Shown piece by piece: positions 7,155 through 17,094 of a stretch of 64,000 nt of DNA (position 1 is the first letter of the stretch; each line of letters opens with the position of its first letter). The notes beneath the pieces were generated by a model. That model did no database searches and was not told the origin of the DNA. It was given only the letters and a program-made list of their open reading frames with translations. Made by a program: the position numbers and the translations under genes. Source of the stretch: Flavitalea sp966112615 (GTDB taxonomy: Bacteria > Bacteroidota > Bacteroidia > Chitinophagales > Chitinophagaceae); the NCBI GenBank assembly GCA_966112615.1, contig CBHWDO010000002.1:186001-250000 (forward strand), read 5' to 3'.

Positions 7155-10100
7155 ATGAAACTAGCAGAAATATCAATCAAAAGACCAACCCTGGTGATCG
7201 TATTGTTTACGGTCCTCATTCTCGGTGGTCTGTTAAGTTATACTTCGCTGAACTATGAGCTCCTGCCCAAGTTCAGTCCTTCGGTGGTTTCCGTAACCAC
7301 CACCTATCCCGGTGCTTCTCCAAGTGAAGTTGAAAACACAGTATCGAAGAAGATCGAAGATGCGGTGTCTTCCATGGAGAACATCAAGAAGATCGAAACA
7401 AAATCATTTGAAAGTGTATCGAATGTTACCATCACATTGAACAGCGGTTCTGATGTTGACTATGCACTGAACGATGCACAAAGAAGGATCAACGCGATAT
7501 TGAAGGATCTTCCGGAAGATATCGATCCTCCTTCACTGAATAAATTCTCTCTCGATGATCTTCCGATCATGACGCTCTCTGCTTCCGGTAAAATGGATGA
7601 AGCGGCGTTCTATGACCTTCTCGACAAACGTATCGCTCCTGTGTTATCAAGAGTGAACGGTGTTGCACAGGTGAACCTGATCGGTGGACAGGAACGTGAG
7701 ATCCAGGTGAGCATTGATGCTTCAAAGCTTGAAGGCTATGGCTTATCGTTGTTGCAGGTACAGAATGCGATCCTGAGTTCAAACCTCGACTTCCCTACAG
7801 GTTCTGTTCAAACAAGAGAGCAGGATGTACTGATCCGTTTATCCGGTAAGTATAAGGATGTCCAGGAACTTCGTAACCTCGTTATTGCAACGCCTAAAGG
7901 TGTGCAGATCCGTTTATCAGAAGTGGCGGATGTGCAGGATACACAGAAAGATGTTGAGAAGCTTGCACGTGTAAACCAGGTGAGTGCGATCGCTATCCAG
8001 GTGATCAAACAATCTGATGCTAACGCAGTAGGGGTGAGTGAAGATGTTCGCAAGACCATCACCAAACTTCAAAATGATTATGCAGCACAAGGATTAAAAA
8101 TTGATGTGGCGAATGACAGTTCAGTGTATACGCTGGCATCAGCAGATGCAGTGATCTTTGACCTGATACTTGCGATCGTGCTCGTTGCATTTGTAATGCT
8201 GTTCTTCCTGCATAGTATCCGAAACGCATTGATCGTAATGGTCGCGATTCCTGCATCACTGATCTCTACCTTTATTGGTATGGCATTGCTGGGATATACT
8301 TTGAACCTGATGTCATTGCTGGCACTTTCACTGGTGGTTGGTATCCTTGTGGATGATGCGATCGTGGTACTGGAGAATATCTATCGACATATGGAGATGG
8401 GTAAGAACCGTGTACGTGCGGCATATGATGCAACAAAAGAAATTGGATTTACAGTAACATCAATTACACTTGTAATTGTGGTGGTATTCGTTCCGATCGC
8501 ATTGAGTACTGGTCTTGCTGCTGATATTATCAAGCAGTTTGCAGTAACCGTTTCAATCGCTACACTGATGTCGTTGCTGTCATCCTTCACCATCGTTCCA
8601 TGGTTGTCGTCAAGATTTGGTAAGCTGGAACGTATATCCGGTAAGACTTTCTTCGGAAGGATCATCATTGGATTTGAAAAAGGATTGCATGCTTTCACAG
8701 AGTGGGTGAGCAATATTCTGAAATGGTCATTGGCTCATAAGAAAACAACACTGGCGGTAGTGCTTGCATTGTTCTTTGGATCGTTCTACCTGCTTGGTGG
8801 TGGATTCATTGGTGCGGAATTCTTTGCAAAAAGTGATCGCGGTGAATTCCTTGTGCAGATTGAAATGCCGAAAGATGCATCTATAGAACAGACCAATGCG
8901 ATGACGCAGAAAGCAGAAGCATTTCTTCGTACCAAACCTGAAGTAACAAAACTGATCACCATGGTGGGACAGTCGAGTGAAGGTATGGGTGGTTCAAGAG
9001 CTACTGCATACAAAGCGGAGATCAACGTGCAGTTGGTAGATAAACATTTAAGAGCAGATCCATCCAATATTTATGCAGCGAAGATCAAGAAAGAAATTGA
9101 GCCGGTACTTGTTGGTGCAAAAGTGAAAACTGTTCCAGTAAGTATCCTCGGAACTGCAGAGCAGGCGCCACTTTCACTGGTGGTAACAGGTCCTGAACTC
9201 GACAGTGTAATGAGCTTTGCAAAAGTGGCCATGGATTCATTGAGAACTGTACAGGGTGCAACTGAAATGAAGCTTTCTGTTGAAGCAGGTAATCCTGAGA
9301 TCAATGTACAGGTGGATAGAGATAAAATGGCATCACTTGGTTTATCATTGAGTACAGTGGGTGCAACTATGCAGACTGCTTTCAGTGGAAATACCAATGG
9401 AAAGTTCAGGCAGGGTGAATACGAATATGATATCAATATCAGGTATGGAAGTTTCAACAGGCAGAGTATCCAGGATGTAAGCAATCTTTTATTCATCAAT
9501 GATAAAGGGGAGCAGATCAGGTTGTCGCAATTTGCTACGATCCGTGAAAGTTCCGGTCCGAGCCAGTTGGAAAGAAGAGATAAGAGTACATCGGTTACTG
9601 TTCAGGCACAGACTGTAGGTAGACCTACCGGTACTGTTGCTGCAGAATGGCAGGCGAAGTTTGACCAGATCCGTAAGCCGGTTGGAGTAAGTTATGTATG
9701 GAGTGGTGATATGGAAAACCAGAGTGAAGGATTTGGATCTCTTGGTATAGCATTGCTCGCAGCGATCGTATTGGTATACCTGATCATGGTGGCATTGTAC
9801 AACAGCTTTGTATATCCATTCGTGGTATTGTTCTCGATTCCGTTGTCGATCATCGGTGCATTGCTTGCATTGGCACTGACCAACAACTCGCTGAACCTCT
9901 TTACCATCCTTGGTGTGATCATGCTGATCGGTCTGGTTGCGAAGAACGCGATCATGCTGGTTGACTTTACCAACCAGCGTAAGGCTGAGGGAGCAAGTAC
10001 TTACCAGGCATTGCTGGATGCTAACCATGCGAGGTTGCGCCCGATCCTGATGACTACTATCGCGATGGTGATCGGTATGTTACCGATTGCAATTGCATCC

Positions 10101-10328
10101 GGTGCAGGTGCTGAGTGGAAGAACGGTCTAGCATGGGTTATCATTGGGGGATTGATATCATCACTGTTCCTGACGCTTGTTGTAGTACCTGTGATGTATT
10201 CGATCTTCGATAAACTGATCAATAAATTTAAGAAAGGAAAGAAGGATGAACCTATAGAAGAGTTGATGGTGGCGGATTATGAGCCGGTTGAAGTTGATGA
10301 GAATGAATTTAATCCTGCGCACATCTAA
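7155..10328 (+). CDS. Efflux RND transporter permease (HAE1-type)
   Basis: 1057 residues, full length for an AcrB-type pump. It has the expected 12 transmembrane segments in two halves around two large periplasmic loops. It opens LAEISIKRPTLVIVLF; porter-domain motifs such as TYPGASPSEVE are present. Segment 4 carries the proton-relay acids Asp400/Asp401 in GILVDDAIVVLENI, and the second-half mirror is GLVAKNAIMLVDFTNQR. It uses the proton gradient to expel hydrophobic or amphiphilic compounds. Conserved acids favour a drug (HAE) rather than a metal (HME) pump. It ends the operon at a strong hairpin. Confidence 0.95.
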   Translation: MKLAEISIKRPTLVIVLFTVLILGGLLSYTSLNYELLPKFSPSVVSVTTTYPGASPSEVENTVSKKIEDAVSSMENIKKIETKSFESVSNVTITLNSGSDVDYALNDAQRRINAILKDLPEDIDPPSLNKFSLDDLPIMTLSASGKMDEAAFYDLLDKRIAPVLSRVNGVAQVNLIGGQEREIQVSIDASKLEGYGLSLLQVQNAILSSNLDFPTGSVQTREQDVLIRLSGKYKDVQELRNLVIATPKGVQIRLSEVADVQDTQKDVEKLARVNQVSAIAIQVIKQSDANAVGVSEDVRKTITKLQNDYAAQGLKIDVANDSSVYTLASADAVIFDLILAIVLVAFVMLFFLHSIRNALIVMVAIPASLISTFIGMALLGYTLNLMSLLALSLVVGILVDDAIVVLENIYRHMEMGKNRVRAAYDATKEIGFTVTSITLVIVVVFVPIALSTGLAADIIKQFAVTVSIATLMSLLSSFTIVPWLSSRFGKLERISGKTFFGRIIIGFEKGLHAFTEWVSNILKWSLAHKKTTLAVVLALFFGSFYLLGGGFIGAEFFAKSDRGEFLVQIEMPKDASIEQTNAMTQKAEAFLRTKPEVTKLITMVGQSSEGMGGSRATAYKAEINVQLVDKHLRADPSNIYAAKIKKEIEPVLVGAKVKTVPVSILGTAEQAPLSLVVTGPELDSVMSFAKVAMDSLRTVQGATEMKLSVEAGNPEINVQVDRDKMASLGLSLSTVGATMQTAFSGNTNGKFRQGEYEYDINIRYGSFNRQSIQDVSNLLFINDKGEQIRLSQFATIRESSGPSQLERRDKSTSVTVQAQTVGRPTGTVAAEWQAKFDQIRKPVGVSYVWSGDMENQSEGFGSLGIALLAAIVLVYLIMVALYNSFVYPFVVLFSIPLSIIGALLALALTNNSLNLFTILGVIMLIGLVAKNAIMLVDFTNQRKAEGASTYQALLDANHARLRPILMTTIAMVIGMLPIAIASGAGAEWKNGLAWVIIGGLISSLFLTLVVVPVMYSIFDKLINKFKKGKKDEPIEELMVADYEPVEVDENEFNPAHI

Positions 10329-10364
10329 GGATCGATTGTCTGGTTTTATTTTGGTAGTGTTACA

Positions 10365-10390
10365 GAAAGGGAAGCGGTAGCTTCCCTTTC
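10365..10390. terminator. Bidirectional terminator hairpin between convergent genes
   Basis: Perfect 11-bp stem GAAAGGGAAGC / GCTTCCCTTTC with a GGTA loop. It sits between the RND permease and the oppositely oriented monooxygenase gene, whose stop begins two bases later. There is no long T-run. Confidence 0.75.
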
Positions 10391-10391
10391 A

Positions 10392-11387
10392 TCATTTCAG
10401 CATCTCCCTAGCCATTTGCATGGATCGCTTTCTTTTTTCAACATCAAACATATGTGATGTGATCATCAGTTCACTAATCCCAGTTGATTCAATAAAGGAA
10501 CGGATGCCAGGCTCTACTGTTGCAGGACTTCCAATAAAAGAATAATACATCATATGCTGAACGCCCATTCTTTCCTGTTCTGTCCAGATTCCTTCCATCG
10601 ATGGAACCGGCGGTGGAAGCGGCTTGCGGGTGTTTCGGAATAATCCTAAAGCAAGTTGGTAGAATGATGTTGCAAGTGACTTTGCTTCTTCATCAGTATC
10701 CGCCAGGATCATATTCACGCAGGCCATTGCATAAGGCTGTTCCAATAAAGCCGATGGTTTGAAATTTTTCTTATAGATCTCTAATGCATCTTCCAGGTAG
10801 GTAGGAGCGAAATGTGATGCAAAAGCAAATGGCAATCCGAGCATAGCAGCCAGTTGTGCACTGTAAGTACTCGAGCCAAGTAACCATACTGGAACGTATG
10901 AACCTTGTCCTGGGATTGCTTTCACTTTAGCGCCTTCTTCAGTTTTTCCTAAATAAGTAAGTAATTCAATTACATCATTGGGAAAATTGTCAATATCACC
11001 TTTCATACTTCTTCTCAATGCATGAGAGGTAACAGGGTCGGTTCCCGGAGCACGACCAATCCCCAGGTCAATCCTTCCAGGGTACAACGCTTCGAGTGTA
11101 CCAAACTGTTCGGCAATAACCAATGGCGCATGATTGGGCAACATGATGCCGCCTGAGCCAACACGAATGCTGTTGGTTCCACCGGCTACATATCCAACCA
11201 ATACTGATGTTGCAGCAGATGCAACACTTTCCATATTGTGGTGTTCCGCAAACCAGTACCTGCGGTATCCTAAACTTTCAGCATGCTGTGCCAGTGATAA
11301 ACTCCTGGCATATACTTCTCCCAGGTTTTTATCGGCCTCAGTTATTGTTGCAAGATCTAATATCGATATTGGAATTTTTGTATCCAT
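10392..11387 (-). CDS. LLM class flavin-dependent oxidoreductase
   Basis: 331 residues of the bacterial luciferase-like TIM barrel. Family marks include RYWFAEHHNMESVASAATSVLVG (split around residues 43-65), GSGGIMLPNHAPLVIAEQFGTLEALYPGRIDLGIGRAPGTDP, and VWLLGSSTYSAQLAAMLGLPFAFASHF. It matches the MsnO8/YhbW-type subgroup, which uses FMN from a separate reductase for monooxygenation. No reductase lies adjacent, so substrate and partner are unknown. It is a single gene ending at the shared hairpin. Confidence 0.9.
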   Translation of the reverse strand: MDTKIPISILDLATITEADKNLGEVYARSLSLAQHAESLGYRRYWFAEHHNMESVASAATSVLVGYVAGGTNSIRVGSGGIMLPNHAPLVIAEQFGTLEALYPGRIDLGIGRAPGTDPVTSHALRRSMKGDIDNFPNDVIELLTYLGKTEEGAKVKAIPGQGSYVPVWLLGSSTYSAQLAAMLGLPFAFASHFAPTYLEDALEIYKKNFKPSALLEQPYAMACVNMILADTDEEAKSLATSFYQLALGLFRNTRKPLPPPVPSMEGIWTEQERMGVQHMMYYSFIGSPATVEPGIRSFIESTGISELMITSHMFDVEKRKRSMQMAREMLK

Positions 11388-11457
11388 TAATCAGTGTTTT
11401 TTAAGTGTCAACTATACATATTTATACTTAGGCGCACTTTTAAATGACATAACCTTT

Positions 11458-11486
11458 TTTGTTTTAATTCTATTTTAATTTCTTTG
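11458..11486 (+). promoter_or_regulatory. Possible Bacteroidota promoter upstream of the T9SS cargo gene
   Basis: TTTG (11458-11461) is followed after 17 bases by TTTCTTTG (11479-11486), one mismatch from TAnnTTTG. The ATG at 11505 lies 18 bases further on, favouring it over the upstream ATG at 11484. Confidence 0.4.
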
Positions 11487-11504
11487 CACCCCACAAATAA
11501 CCTA

Positions 11505-14500
11505 ATGAAGAACTTACTGTTGATCCTAACCATTGGAATGTTGTTTCCCCTGGCCATTGCGGCACAAAGATCGGGATATATTAACAGGCCTGCTACATCT
11601 GCAGCAGGAAGAACTGTGCTTGATCCCAATGGAGATGGATACACATCCGCGACCACTGCAGGCTTTAACTCCAATGATGTTGCAAATTCTGAAATTGCAT
11701 TCGCAACAGTTCCTGCATTTAGCCTGGAACCTTTTGGTGACCTTCGTCGTGGCCCGGATCATCTCTATTCAGATTTCGTTCCCGACCAGAATGGCGATGG
11801 AGTTTATATGACCTATCGTGGTACTAACCTCATCTTCAGGTTCAGGATGGGTACTGTAATGCCCGGTTCCAAAGGATATAGTATCATGATTGATACAGAT
11901 GGTAAGTTTGGTCCAACGGGTCCTTATGCAGACCCAAATTACCAACCGGCAACAACCGGTGTTAACGGTAATCCCGGTTTTGAAATTGAAGTGGTCATGG
12001 AAACCAATTTCCGTGTTGCAATTTATAATGTGGATGGTTCAAGCAGTCCCACTTTAATAAAATCTTATACTGCATGGCAGGATATTTCCCAGGTATCAGT
12101 TGCAGGTACCATGGATAATGGTGATCCGGATTTTTTCCTGGATTTTTATATACCATTCTCTGATCTGCAGGCTAGTCCATTTAATCTTACAACTTCGACT
12201 CCTTTGAGGTTTTGTGCCACAACTGTAATGTCTCCACAGGCAGCAATTGGTGGTCCGAAGTCAGATATTTACGGATTGAATGATGATGATTTTAAGAACA
12301 CGAATGAGCAGTACGAACTTTATATCAAGGGACAGCCTTCTGTTACCGTTAGTACATTGAATACAGGGTTCACTGATCTCTGTACGGAAGCTCCGGTATT
12401 GAATGCGCCGATTTCAACCGGTACAGTGACTATTACCGGAACCTGGACAAAATCAAGTCTTGCAGCTGCTCAATCCATTGCCACGATCACGGTGTATAAA
12501 AATGGATCCACTGTATTAGGTACCGTATCCAATGTTAGTTCAGGATCTACCTGGTCATTACCAAATGTAACCCTTGTTGCTGGAGATATCATTACCGCAA
12601 AAGCAAAGGCTGCACAGGAATCCATGTGTTTGAGCAGCAACAGCGAAGTGGCAAGTGTGTGTAATGCTACCAACAAACCGGCAACTCCAGTTTTGGATTG
12701 TTATACTACTACAAAAGGTATCAGCGGAACTAATCTAAGTAATGGTTGGACCATATACATTGAAAATACAACAAGAGGTACATCAGAAAACAGTACTACC
12801 AACGCATCTGCATTATTTTCTGCACCTACCGGAACAAGTCCAAACAAAGCATGGATGTTTTCTAATGGTTGTTCGAGTGGTAGCCCGCTAACTTCCGGTT
12901 CCTACAAAGTATATTATAGGAATGATGTAACAGGTTGTGTATCTGAGCCTGCCTATGTTTGTGTAGCAGGAAACGGTGGAACGGCCCTTGCAGGAACCGT
13001 TGCCGTTCCAGTTATTACAAGCCCTGCAAACAATGCATTATTAACTTCAACCAAAATCATTTCTGGAACTGCAACAGCAAGCTCAACACTGAATTTATAT
13101 GTTGATGGAATACTGTCTAAAACAACCACTGCAAATGCATCCGGGACCTTCAGTTTTTCAGACCTGAATTTTAAAGCTGGTCAGCAGGTTCATATTGTTT
13201 CTGAAAGAAATACCGGAACGGTATCAACAAGTTATTGCGCAGCGCAGACTGCTAAATTTACTGTCACTTGTTTCACCCGACCTGCATTAATAGATGCAGA
13301 TGGAAATAATGAAACTGCAGCAGGTTTGCCTATCACCGGAACAACTTCAGCACCAGGTGGATCTACTGTCAGAGTATACAATAGCAGTAATACATTACTC
13401 GCTACAACTACTGTTCAATCAAATGGAACATGGAGTACAGCAAATGCCGGTACAACTCCTTCAATCTATAATGCTGTGGCAGGAACCGTTTATTATGCCG
13501 TTGCACAGGCAGGAACCTGTGGCGTGAGTGCAGCTTCTGCAAATATTACTGCAACCGGTCCGACTTCAGCATCAAGATGCGGAACCATTACCGGTCCTGT
13601 GGTTGCAGGGGCTACAAGTGTTAGCGGTACTGTTTCCGGGGCCATATCATCCACCCAGGTGATATTGTACCAGGATGGTGTTGCAGTAGGAAATACCACT
13701 ACCTCAACCACCGGATGGACAATCACATTGAGCTCCTCAGTTTTGCAGGTAAAAGGAGTGCTGACCATCGGTATCCGTGAGTCCGGTAAAAGGGAAGTAA
13801 GTTGTGCAGCTACTGTAACCGTTGGTTGTTCATCAAATCCACCAACTCCTTCCTTATCCCAAAGCAATTATTCTATCAACCAGAATCAAACCGTTACCTA
13901 TACAATTACCAATGCAACATCAGGATACTTCTATGGTATCATTGATGCAACCAGTGGCGACCCATTGGGAAATAGTTGGGCAACCAGTACAGGTTCTTTG
14001 AATATTACCACACCAACATTCAGTTCAACCGGAACTTATGATGTTTTGGTTAAAACAACTTCTCTTACAGGAGTAGATGTGTGTACTTCTACACCAACCT
14101 CTTCACGCATTGTTGTCAATGCGGCACTTCCGGTGAAGTTCCTTGATTTTACTGCAACCAATCAAAATGGCAATGCTCATTTACAATGGAAGGTGGCTGA
14201 AGAATCTAATGTTGATCAATACCAGGTAGAACAAAGTACAGATGGAAGACAGTACCAGGTTGTTGGAAGGGTAGGGTATGATGCTTCTCTTCGTGGATCG
14301 TATCAATATACTACTGGAATCAGTACATCAAATATATCTTATTACAGGATCAGGCAGGTTGACCTGGATGGAAAATTCATGTTCAGCAAAGTGATCAGTG
14401 TTCGTAAAAATGAAGAGTCAATTAGTTTGAATGTAAATCCAAACCCGGTTCAACAAACGGCTGCAGCATTGATCAGGTCTGAGTTTGCAGCTAAGGGTAC

Positions 14501-14672
14501 ATTGATGCTGTCCGATCTTTCAGGTAAGAACATTTTCATTCAAAGTGTTTCTATCAAAAAAGGAATAAATACCATCGATCTTCCGCAGATCAACAGGCTT
14601 GAAAAAGGATTGTATATGATCCGTTTCAATTATGATGGAAAATCTATTATTCAAAAACTGGTAAAATTATAA
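11505..14672 (+). CDS. Large secreted adhesin-like protein with T9SS C-terminal sorting domain
   Basis: 1055 residues from the ATG at 11505 (an in-frame ATG at 11484 is less likely). Signal peptide LLLILTIGMLFPLAIAAQ. An N-terminal module of about 270 residues contains DPNGDGYTSAT and DQNGDGVYMTYRG, likely calcium loops in a jelly-roll fold. Four or five Ig-like repeats of about 90 residues follow (for example ITSPANNALLTSTKIISGTA and PALIDADGNNETAAG). Then comes the usual pre-sorting beta domain LPVKFLDFTATNQNGNAHLQW. The last about 75 residues (NVNPNPVQQTA ... GLYMIRFNYDGKSIIQKLVKL) are a type A T9SS sorting domain. It should be exported by the GldKLMN machine at 50789-55603. Function is probably adhesion or matrix. 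Confidence 0.85.
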   Translation: MKNLLLILTIGMLFPLAIAAQRSGYINRPATSAAGRTVLDPNGDGYTSATTAGFNSNDVANSEIAFATVPAFSLEPFGDLRRGPDHLYSDFVPDQNGDGVYMTYRGTNLIFRFRMGTVMPGSKGYSIMIDTDGKFGPTGPYADPNYQPATTGVNGNPGFEIEVVMETNFRVAIYNVDGSSSPTLIKSYTAWQDISQVSVAGTMDNGDPDFFLDFYIPFSDLQASPFNLTTSTPLRFCATTVMSPQAAIGGPKSDIYGLNDDDFKNTNEQYELYIKGQPSVTVSTLNTGFTDLCTEAPVLNAPISTGTVTITGTWTKSSLAAAQSIATITVYKNGSTVLGTVSNVSSGSTWSLPNVTLVAGDIITAKAKAAQESMCLSSNSEVASVCNATNKPATPVLDCYTTTKGISGTNLSNGWTIYIENTTRGTSENSTTNASALFSAPTGTSPNKAWMFSNGCSSGSPLTSGSYKVYYRNDVTGCVSEPAYVCVAGNGGTALAGTVAVPVITSPANNALLTSTKIISGTATASSTLNLYVDGILSKTTTANASGTFSFSDLNFKAGQQVHIVSERNTGTVSTSYCAAQTAKFTVTCFTRPALIDADGNNETAAGLPITGTTSAPGGSTVRVYNSSNTLLATTTVQSNGTWSTANAGTTPSIYNAVAGTVYYAVAQAGTCGVSAASANITATGPTSASRCGTITGPVVAGATSVSGTVSGAISSTQVILYQDGVAVGNTTTSTTGWTITLSSSVLQVKGVLTIGIRESGKREVSCAATVTVGCSSNPPTPSLSQSNYSINQNQTVTYTITNATSGYFYGIIDATSGDPLGNSWATSTGSLNITTPTFSSTGTYDVLVKTTSLTGVDVCTSTPTSSRIVVNAALPVKFLDFTATNQNGNAHLQWKVAEESNVDQYQVEQSTDGRQYQVVGRVGYDASLRGSYQYTTGISTSNISYYRIRQVDLDGKFMFSKVISVRKNEESISLNVNPNPVQQTAAALIRSEFAAKGTLMLSDLSGKNIFIQSVSIKKGINTIDLPQINRLEKGLYMIRFNYDGKSIIQKLVKL

Positions 14673-14692
14673 GCTTGCCTGTTCAAATGAAG

Positions 14693-14717
14693 AAGGCCCT
14701 CGCGGGCCTTTTTTTAT
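14693..14717. terminator. Rho-independent terminator shared by convergent genes
   Basis: AAGGCCC-TCGC-GGGCCTT stem followed by seven T. It lies 20 bases after the T9SS cargo stop and abuts the stop of the minus-strand hydrolase, so it may act in both directions. Confidence 0.9.
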
Positions 14718-15334
14718 TTGGAGAAGATATGGACAATGGCGGAATCTATTTCCTGCTGACTTATGGTATGACCCATGTTTTTATAAATTTTCACCAGCAT
14801 ATTTGCATGCAGGTTTTTCATGAGCTCTTCAGTTTCCTTTACACGGATAACCGGTACATGGGGATCAGGATCGCTGGTACCAATGAATACAGGAGTGTTT
14901 TTAAAATCTCCTGAGTATTTTTCAGCTTCAATTTTTTCTCCGATCAATCCACCTGTAAATGCTATCACTCCTCCATATTCCCGTGCATTTCTTGTCACGT
15001 ATTCAAGAGTTAGACAAGCTCCCTGTGAGAAACCAAGAAAATAAATATTGGTAGAAGGGATACCTTTCGATTCCAGTTCTTTTACAACTGAATCTATCAA
15101 ATCGATGGCAGATCCAAGCCAGGGCTCATTTTGATGAGTTGGTGCCATGAATGAATATGGATACCATGTGTAATTAGTAGCCTGCGGAGCTATCAATGTA
15201 AAATCTTTTACGGGAAGATAATTGGCAAGTGACAGGATATCTTCTGCATTTGCGCCACGTCCGTGAAGCATGATCAATACTTTGCTTTCTTTTGTCAGCG
15301 GCTGCCCTGAAGTAATATATTGTTTGGTATGCAT
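14714..15334 (-). CDS. Alpha/beta hydrolase, phospholipase/carboxylesterase family (MhqD-like)
   Basis: 206 residues of the small cytosolic carboxylesterase family. Oxyanion region MLHGRGANAEDIL (22-34), nucleophile Ser103 in GFSQGA, acid Asp157 (or Asp155) in SDPDPHVP, and His189 in MGHT. The gene starts two bases after the ring-cleaving dioxygenase stop. The same pair of families forms the Bacillus subtilis mhqED operon for quinone and catechol detoxification, so a role in hydrolysing ring-cleavage or conjugated products is likely. That parallel is by family and gene order only. Confidence 0.88.
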   Translation of the reverse strand: MHTKQYITSGQPLTKESKVLIMLHGRGANAEDILSLANYLPVKDFTLIAPQATNYTWYPYSFMAPTHQNEPWLGSAIDLIDSVVKELESKGIPSTNIYFLGFSQGACLTLEYVTRNAREYGGVIAFTGGLIGEKIEAEKYSGDFKNTPVFIGTSDPDPHVPVIRVKETEELMKNLHANMLVKIYKNMGHTISQQEIDSAIVHIFSK

Positions 15335-15336
15335 GA

Positions 15337-16275
15337 TTAATAGTTAAGTTTTGGAAGTACTTCTTCAATTCTTTTCCTGGATGGTTCGTATTGGATGGGC
15401 AGTTTTAAATTTTTTCCCAACTCTTCCACCGGTTCGTCAACAGCAAATCCTGGATTATCGGTTGCGATCTCAAATAACACTCCACCAGGTTCCCTGAAGT
15501 ACAAGGAATAAAAATAATTCCGGTCGATCTTTTCTGTGATCCTCAATCCTGCCTGCACCACTTTTTCACGAAACTCCATCAGGATATTATCATCACTTAC
15601 CCTGAATGCTACGTGGTGATTGGTACCGCCTGCATTGATACCTGCATGGGCAGTAGGCGCTTCGATGATATCAACAATGTTGGCAGTTCCGATAGAATCT
15701 GTAATAAACCGATAGGTATTTCCTTCCTGCTTCAGCAATGTATATCCAAATATATCCGTAAGTACTTTTGCAGTTGGTTTCACATCTCTTACAGTTAGTA
15801 CGATGCTATGAAAGCCTTTGGTAGCAACAGTTTCATTCACTTCTTTGGTTGTCCATGGTTTGCGTGAATCACCTGAAGAAGGCTCGATCATTTTCAGGAT
15901 CAATCCATCCGGATCTTCAAACCTCAGGAATCTTTCATTGAACGATTCTGATATAGGTTGATGAGGAATATTAAGATCTTTAAATCGATGTTTCCAGAAT
16001 TCCAGGCTTCCAGTAGGTACTGAATACCCGATCTCAGTAGCCATTCCAGGTCCTGTACGACCTTTCTGAATTCCTTCCCATGGAAAGAAAGTCAGGATGG
16101 ATCCAGGTGTTCCGATCTCATCTCCAAAATAAAAATGGTAGGTGCCGGGATCGTCAAAATTGACTGTTTTTTTCACCAGCCTGGTACCTAAGACCTTTGT
16201 ATAAAAATCGAAATTTCTTTGTGCATTTCCTGCGATTGCAGTGATATGATGTATGCCTTGTATCCTGTTGTTCAT
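15337..16275 (-). CDS. Ring-cleaving dioxygenase, VOC family (MhqO/MhqE-like)
   Basis: 312 residues from the ATG at 16275. Two glyoxalase/VOC modules: the first starts GIHHITAIAGNAQRNFDFYTKVLG, the second GFHSIVLTVRDVKPTAKVL with TNHHVAFRV and the late FREPGGVLFEIATD. His and Glu residues at these sites are the usual metal ligands. The family opens aromatic rings of hydroquinones or catechols with iron and oxygen. A perfect -7 box lies just upstream (16294-16301), which excludes the ATG at 16296. It is the first gene of a two-gene operon with the MhqD-like hydrolase. Confidence 0.9.
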   Translation of the reverse strand: MNNRIQGIHHITAIAGNAQRNFDFYTKVLGTRLVKKTVNFDDPGTYHFYFGDEIGTPGSILTFFPWEGIQKGRTGPGMATEIGYSVPTGSLEFWKHRFKDLNIPHQPISESFNERFLRFEDPDGLILKMIEPSSGDSRKPWTTKEVNETVATKGFHSIVLTVRDVKPTAKVLTDIFGYTLLKQEGNTYRFITDSIGTANIVDIIEAPTAHAGINAGGTNHHVAFRVSDDNILMEFREKVVQAGLRITEKIDRNYFYSLYFREPGGVLFEIATDNPGFAVDEPVEELGKNLKLPIQYEPSRKRIEEVLPKLNY

Positions 16276-16293
16276 GGTTAAAATTTGATAACA

Positions 16294-16301
16294 CAAAACT
16301 A
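16294..16301 (-). promoter_or_regulatory. -7 promoter element TAGTTTTG for the dioxygenase-hydrolase operon
   Basis: On the minus strand this is an exact TAnnTTTG match, 18 bases before the ATG at 16275. It separates this operon from the SDR/DinB pair upstream. No clear -33 TTG. Confidence 0.5.
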
Positions 16302-16356
16302 GACCGATTCAGAAATTTGGCCATTGGCAATGGATAAGAAAAAGCGTTGATAAAAG

Positions 16357-17094
16357 TCAAGGGGTTGGAAATTTTATCCCGGTTATTTTAGAGCATATTT
16401 TGAGAAATTCATCCTGTAACCCAGCATCCTTCGCCTGGGCGTTATAATCCTCCTGCGCTTTATGAAAAAAATATCGGCCGCTTACCTTTGCGGACGGATC
16501 TTCCGAGGTAGCAAGCCAGACCTGGGTTTCATAACCTTTGTGCAAATCATCAGGGGCACCGGCTCCGCCCATTTTTGTAGGCACCCAACCCGGATCAACA
16601 GCATTTGAGCATACATTGCTCCATTTCCTGGCAACAGCCTGGCTAAGCATCAATACATGCAGTTTGGAATCAGAATAATTTATTCGACTGCTTTGAATAG
16701 CAAGGTCATTCAGTTTTGAAAGTCCCTGCCTGTGCATGTTTGAGCTCAAATAAATCAACCTGGAGGGTTTATTTATAAGGCATGTTAGTATATAAGGCGC
16801 AAGAATGTTTACATGGATAATTTCTTTGGAGGAAGCCTGGTAAACACCCGCATTGTGAATCACTGCATCAAAGTTTCCAAATTTATTAACCTGCTCTGCA
16901 AGATGAATGGTTGCCTCTATATCCGATAGATCTGCAATCACCACACTTTCGGCTCCTGGATTTATATGCAGTGCTTTATCTGCTCTTTCCCTGTTTCTTG
17001 CATGCAGTAATACCTGGTGGCCTTGTTGCAGTAATCTTGAAGCAGCTAATGCACCTAATCCATCATTTGAACCTGTGATAAAAATTCTAGACAT
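16357..17094 (-). CDS. SDR family NAD(P)-dependent oxidoreductase
   Basis: 245 residues, classical short-chain dehydrogenase. Cofactor loop TGSNDGLG (7-14), DLSD after the third strand, HNAG (80-83), Ser118 and catalytic Tyr140/Lys144 in YSDSK. An arginine-containing stretch after strand 2 (HARNRERADK) suggests NADPH. Its start overlaps the DinB gene stop by 8 bases, so the two are cotranscribed. The C-terminal part is short and resembles the WW-domain-oxidoreductase/retinol-dehydrogenase-like subgroup. Substrate unknown. Confidence 0.88.
   Translation of the reverse strand: MSRIFITGSNDGLGALAASRLLQQGHQVLLHARNRERADKALHINPGAESVVIADLSDIEATIHLAEQVNKFGNFDAVIHNAGVYQASSKEIIHVNILAPYILTCLINKPSRLIYLSSNMHRQGLSKLNDLAIQSSRINYSDSKLHVLMLSQAVARKWSNVCSNAVDPGWVPTKMGGAGAPDDLHKGYETQVWLATSEDPSAKVSGRYFFHKAQEDYNAQAKDAGLQDEFLKICSKITGIKFPTP

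Noticed and set aside
9489..10028. 179-codon minus-strand frame inside the RND permease gene
   Set aside because: Cys/Gln-rich translation without family features, fully antisense to a conserved gene.
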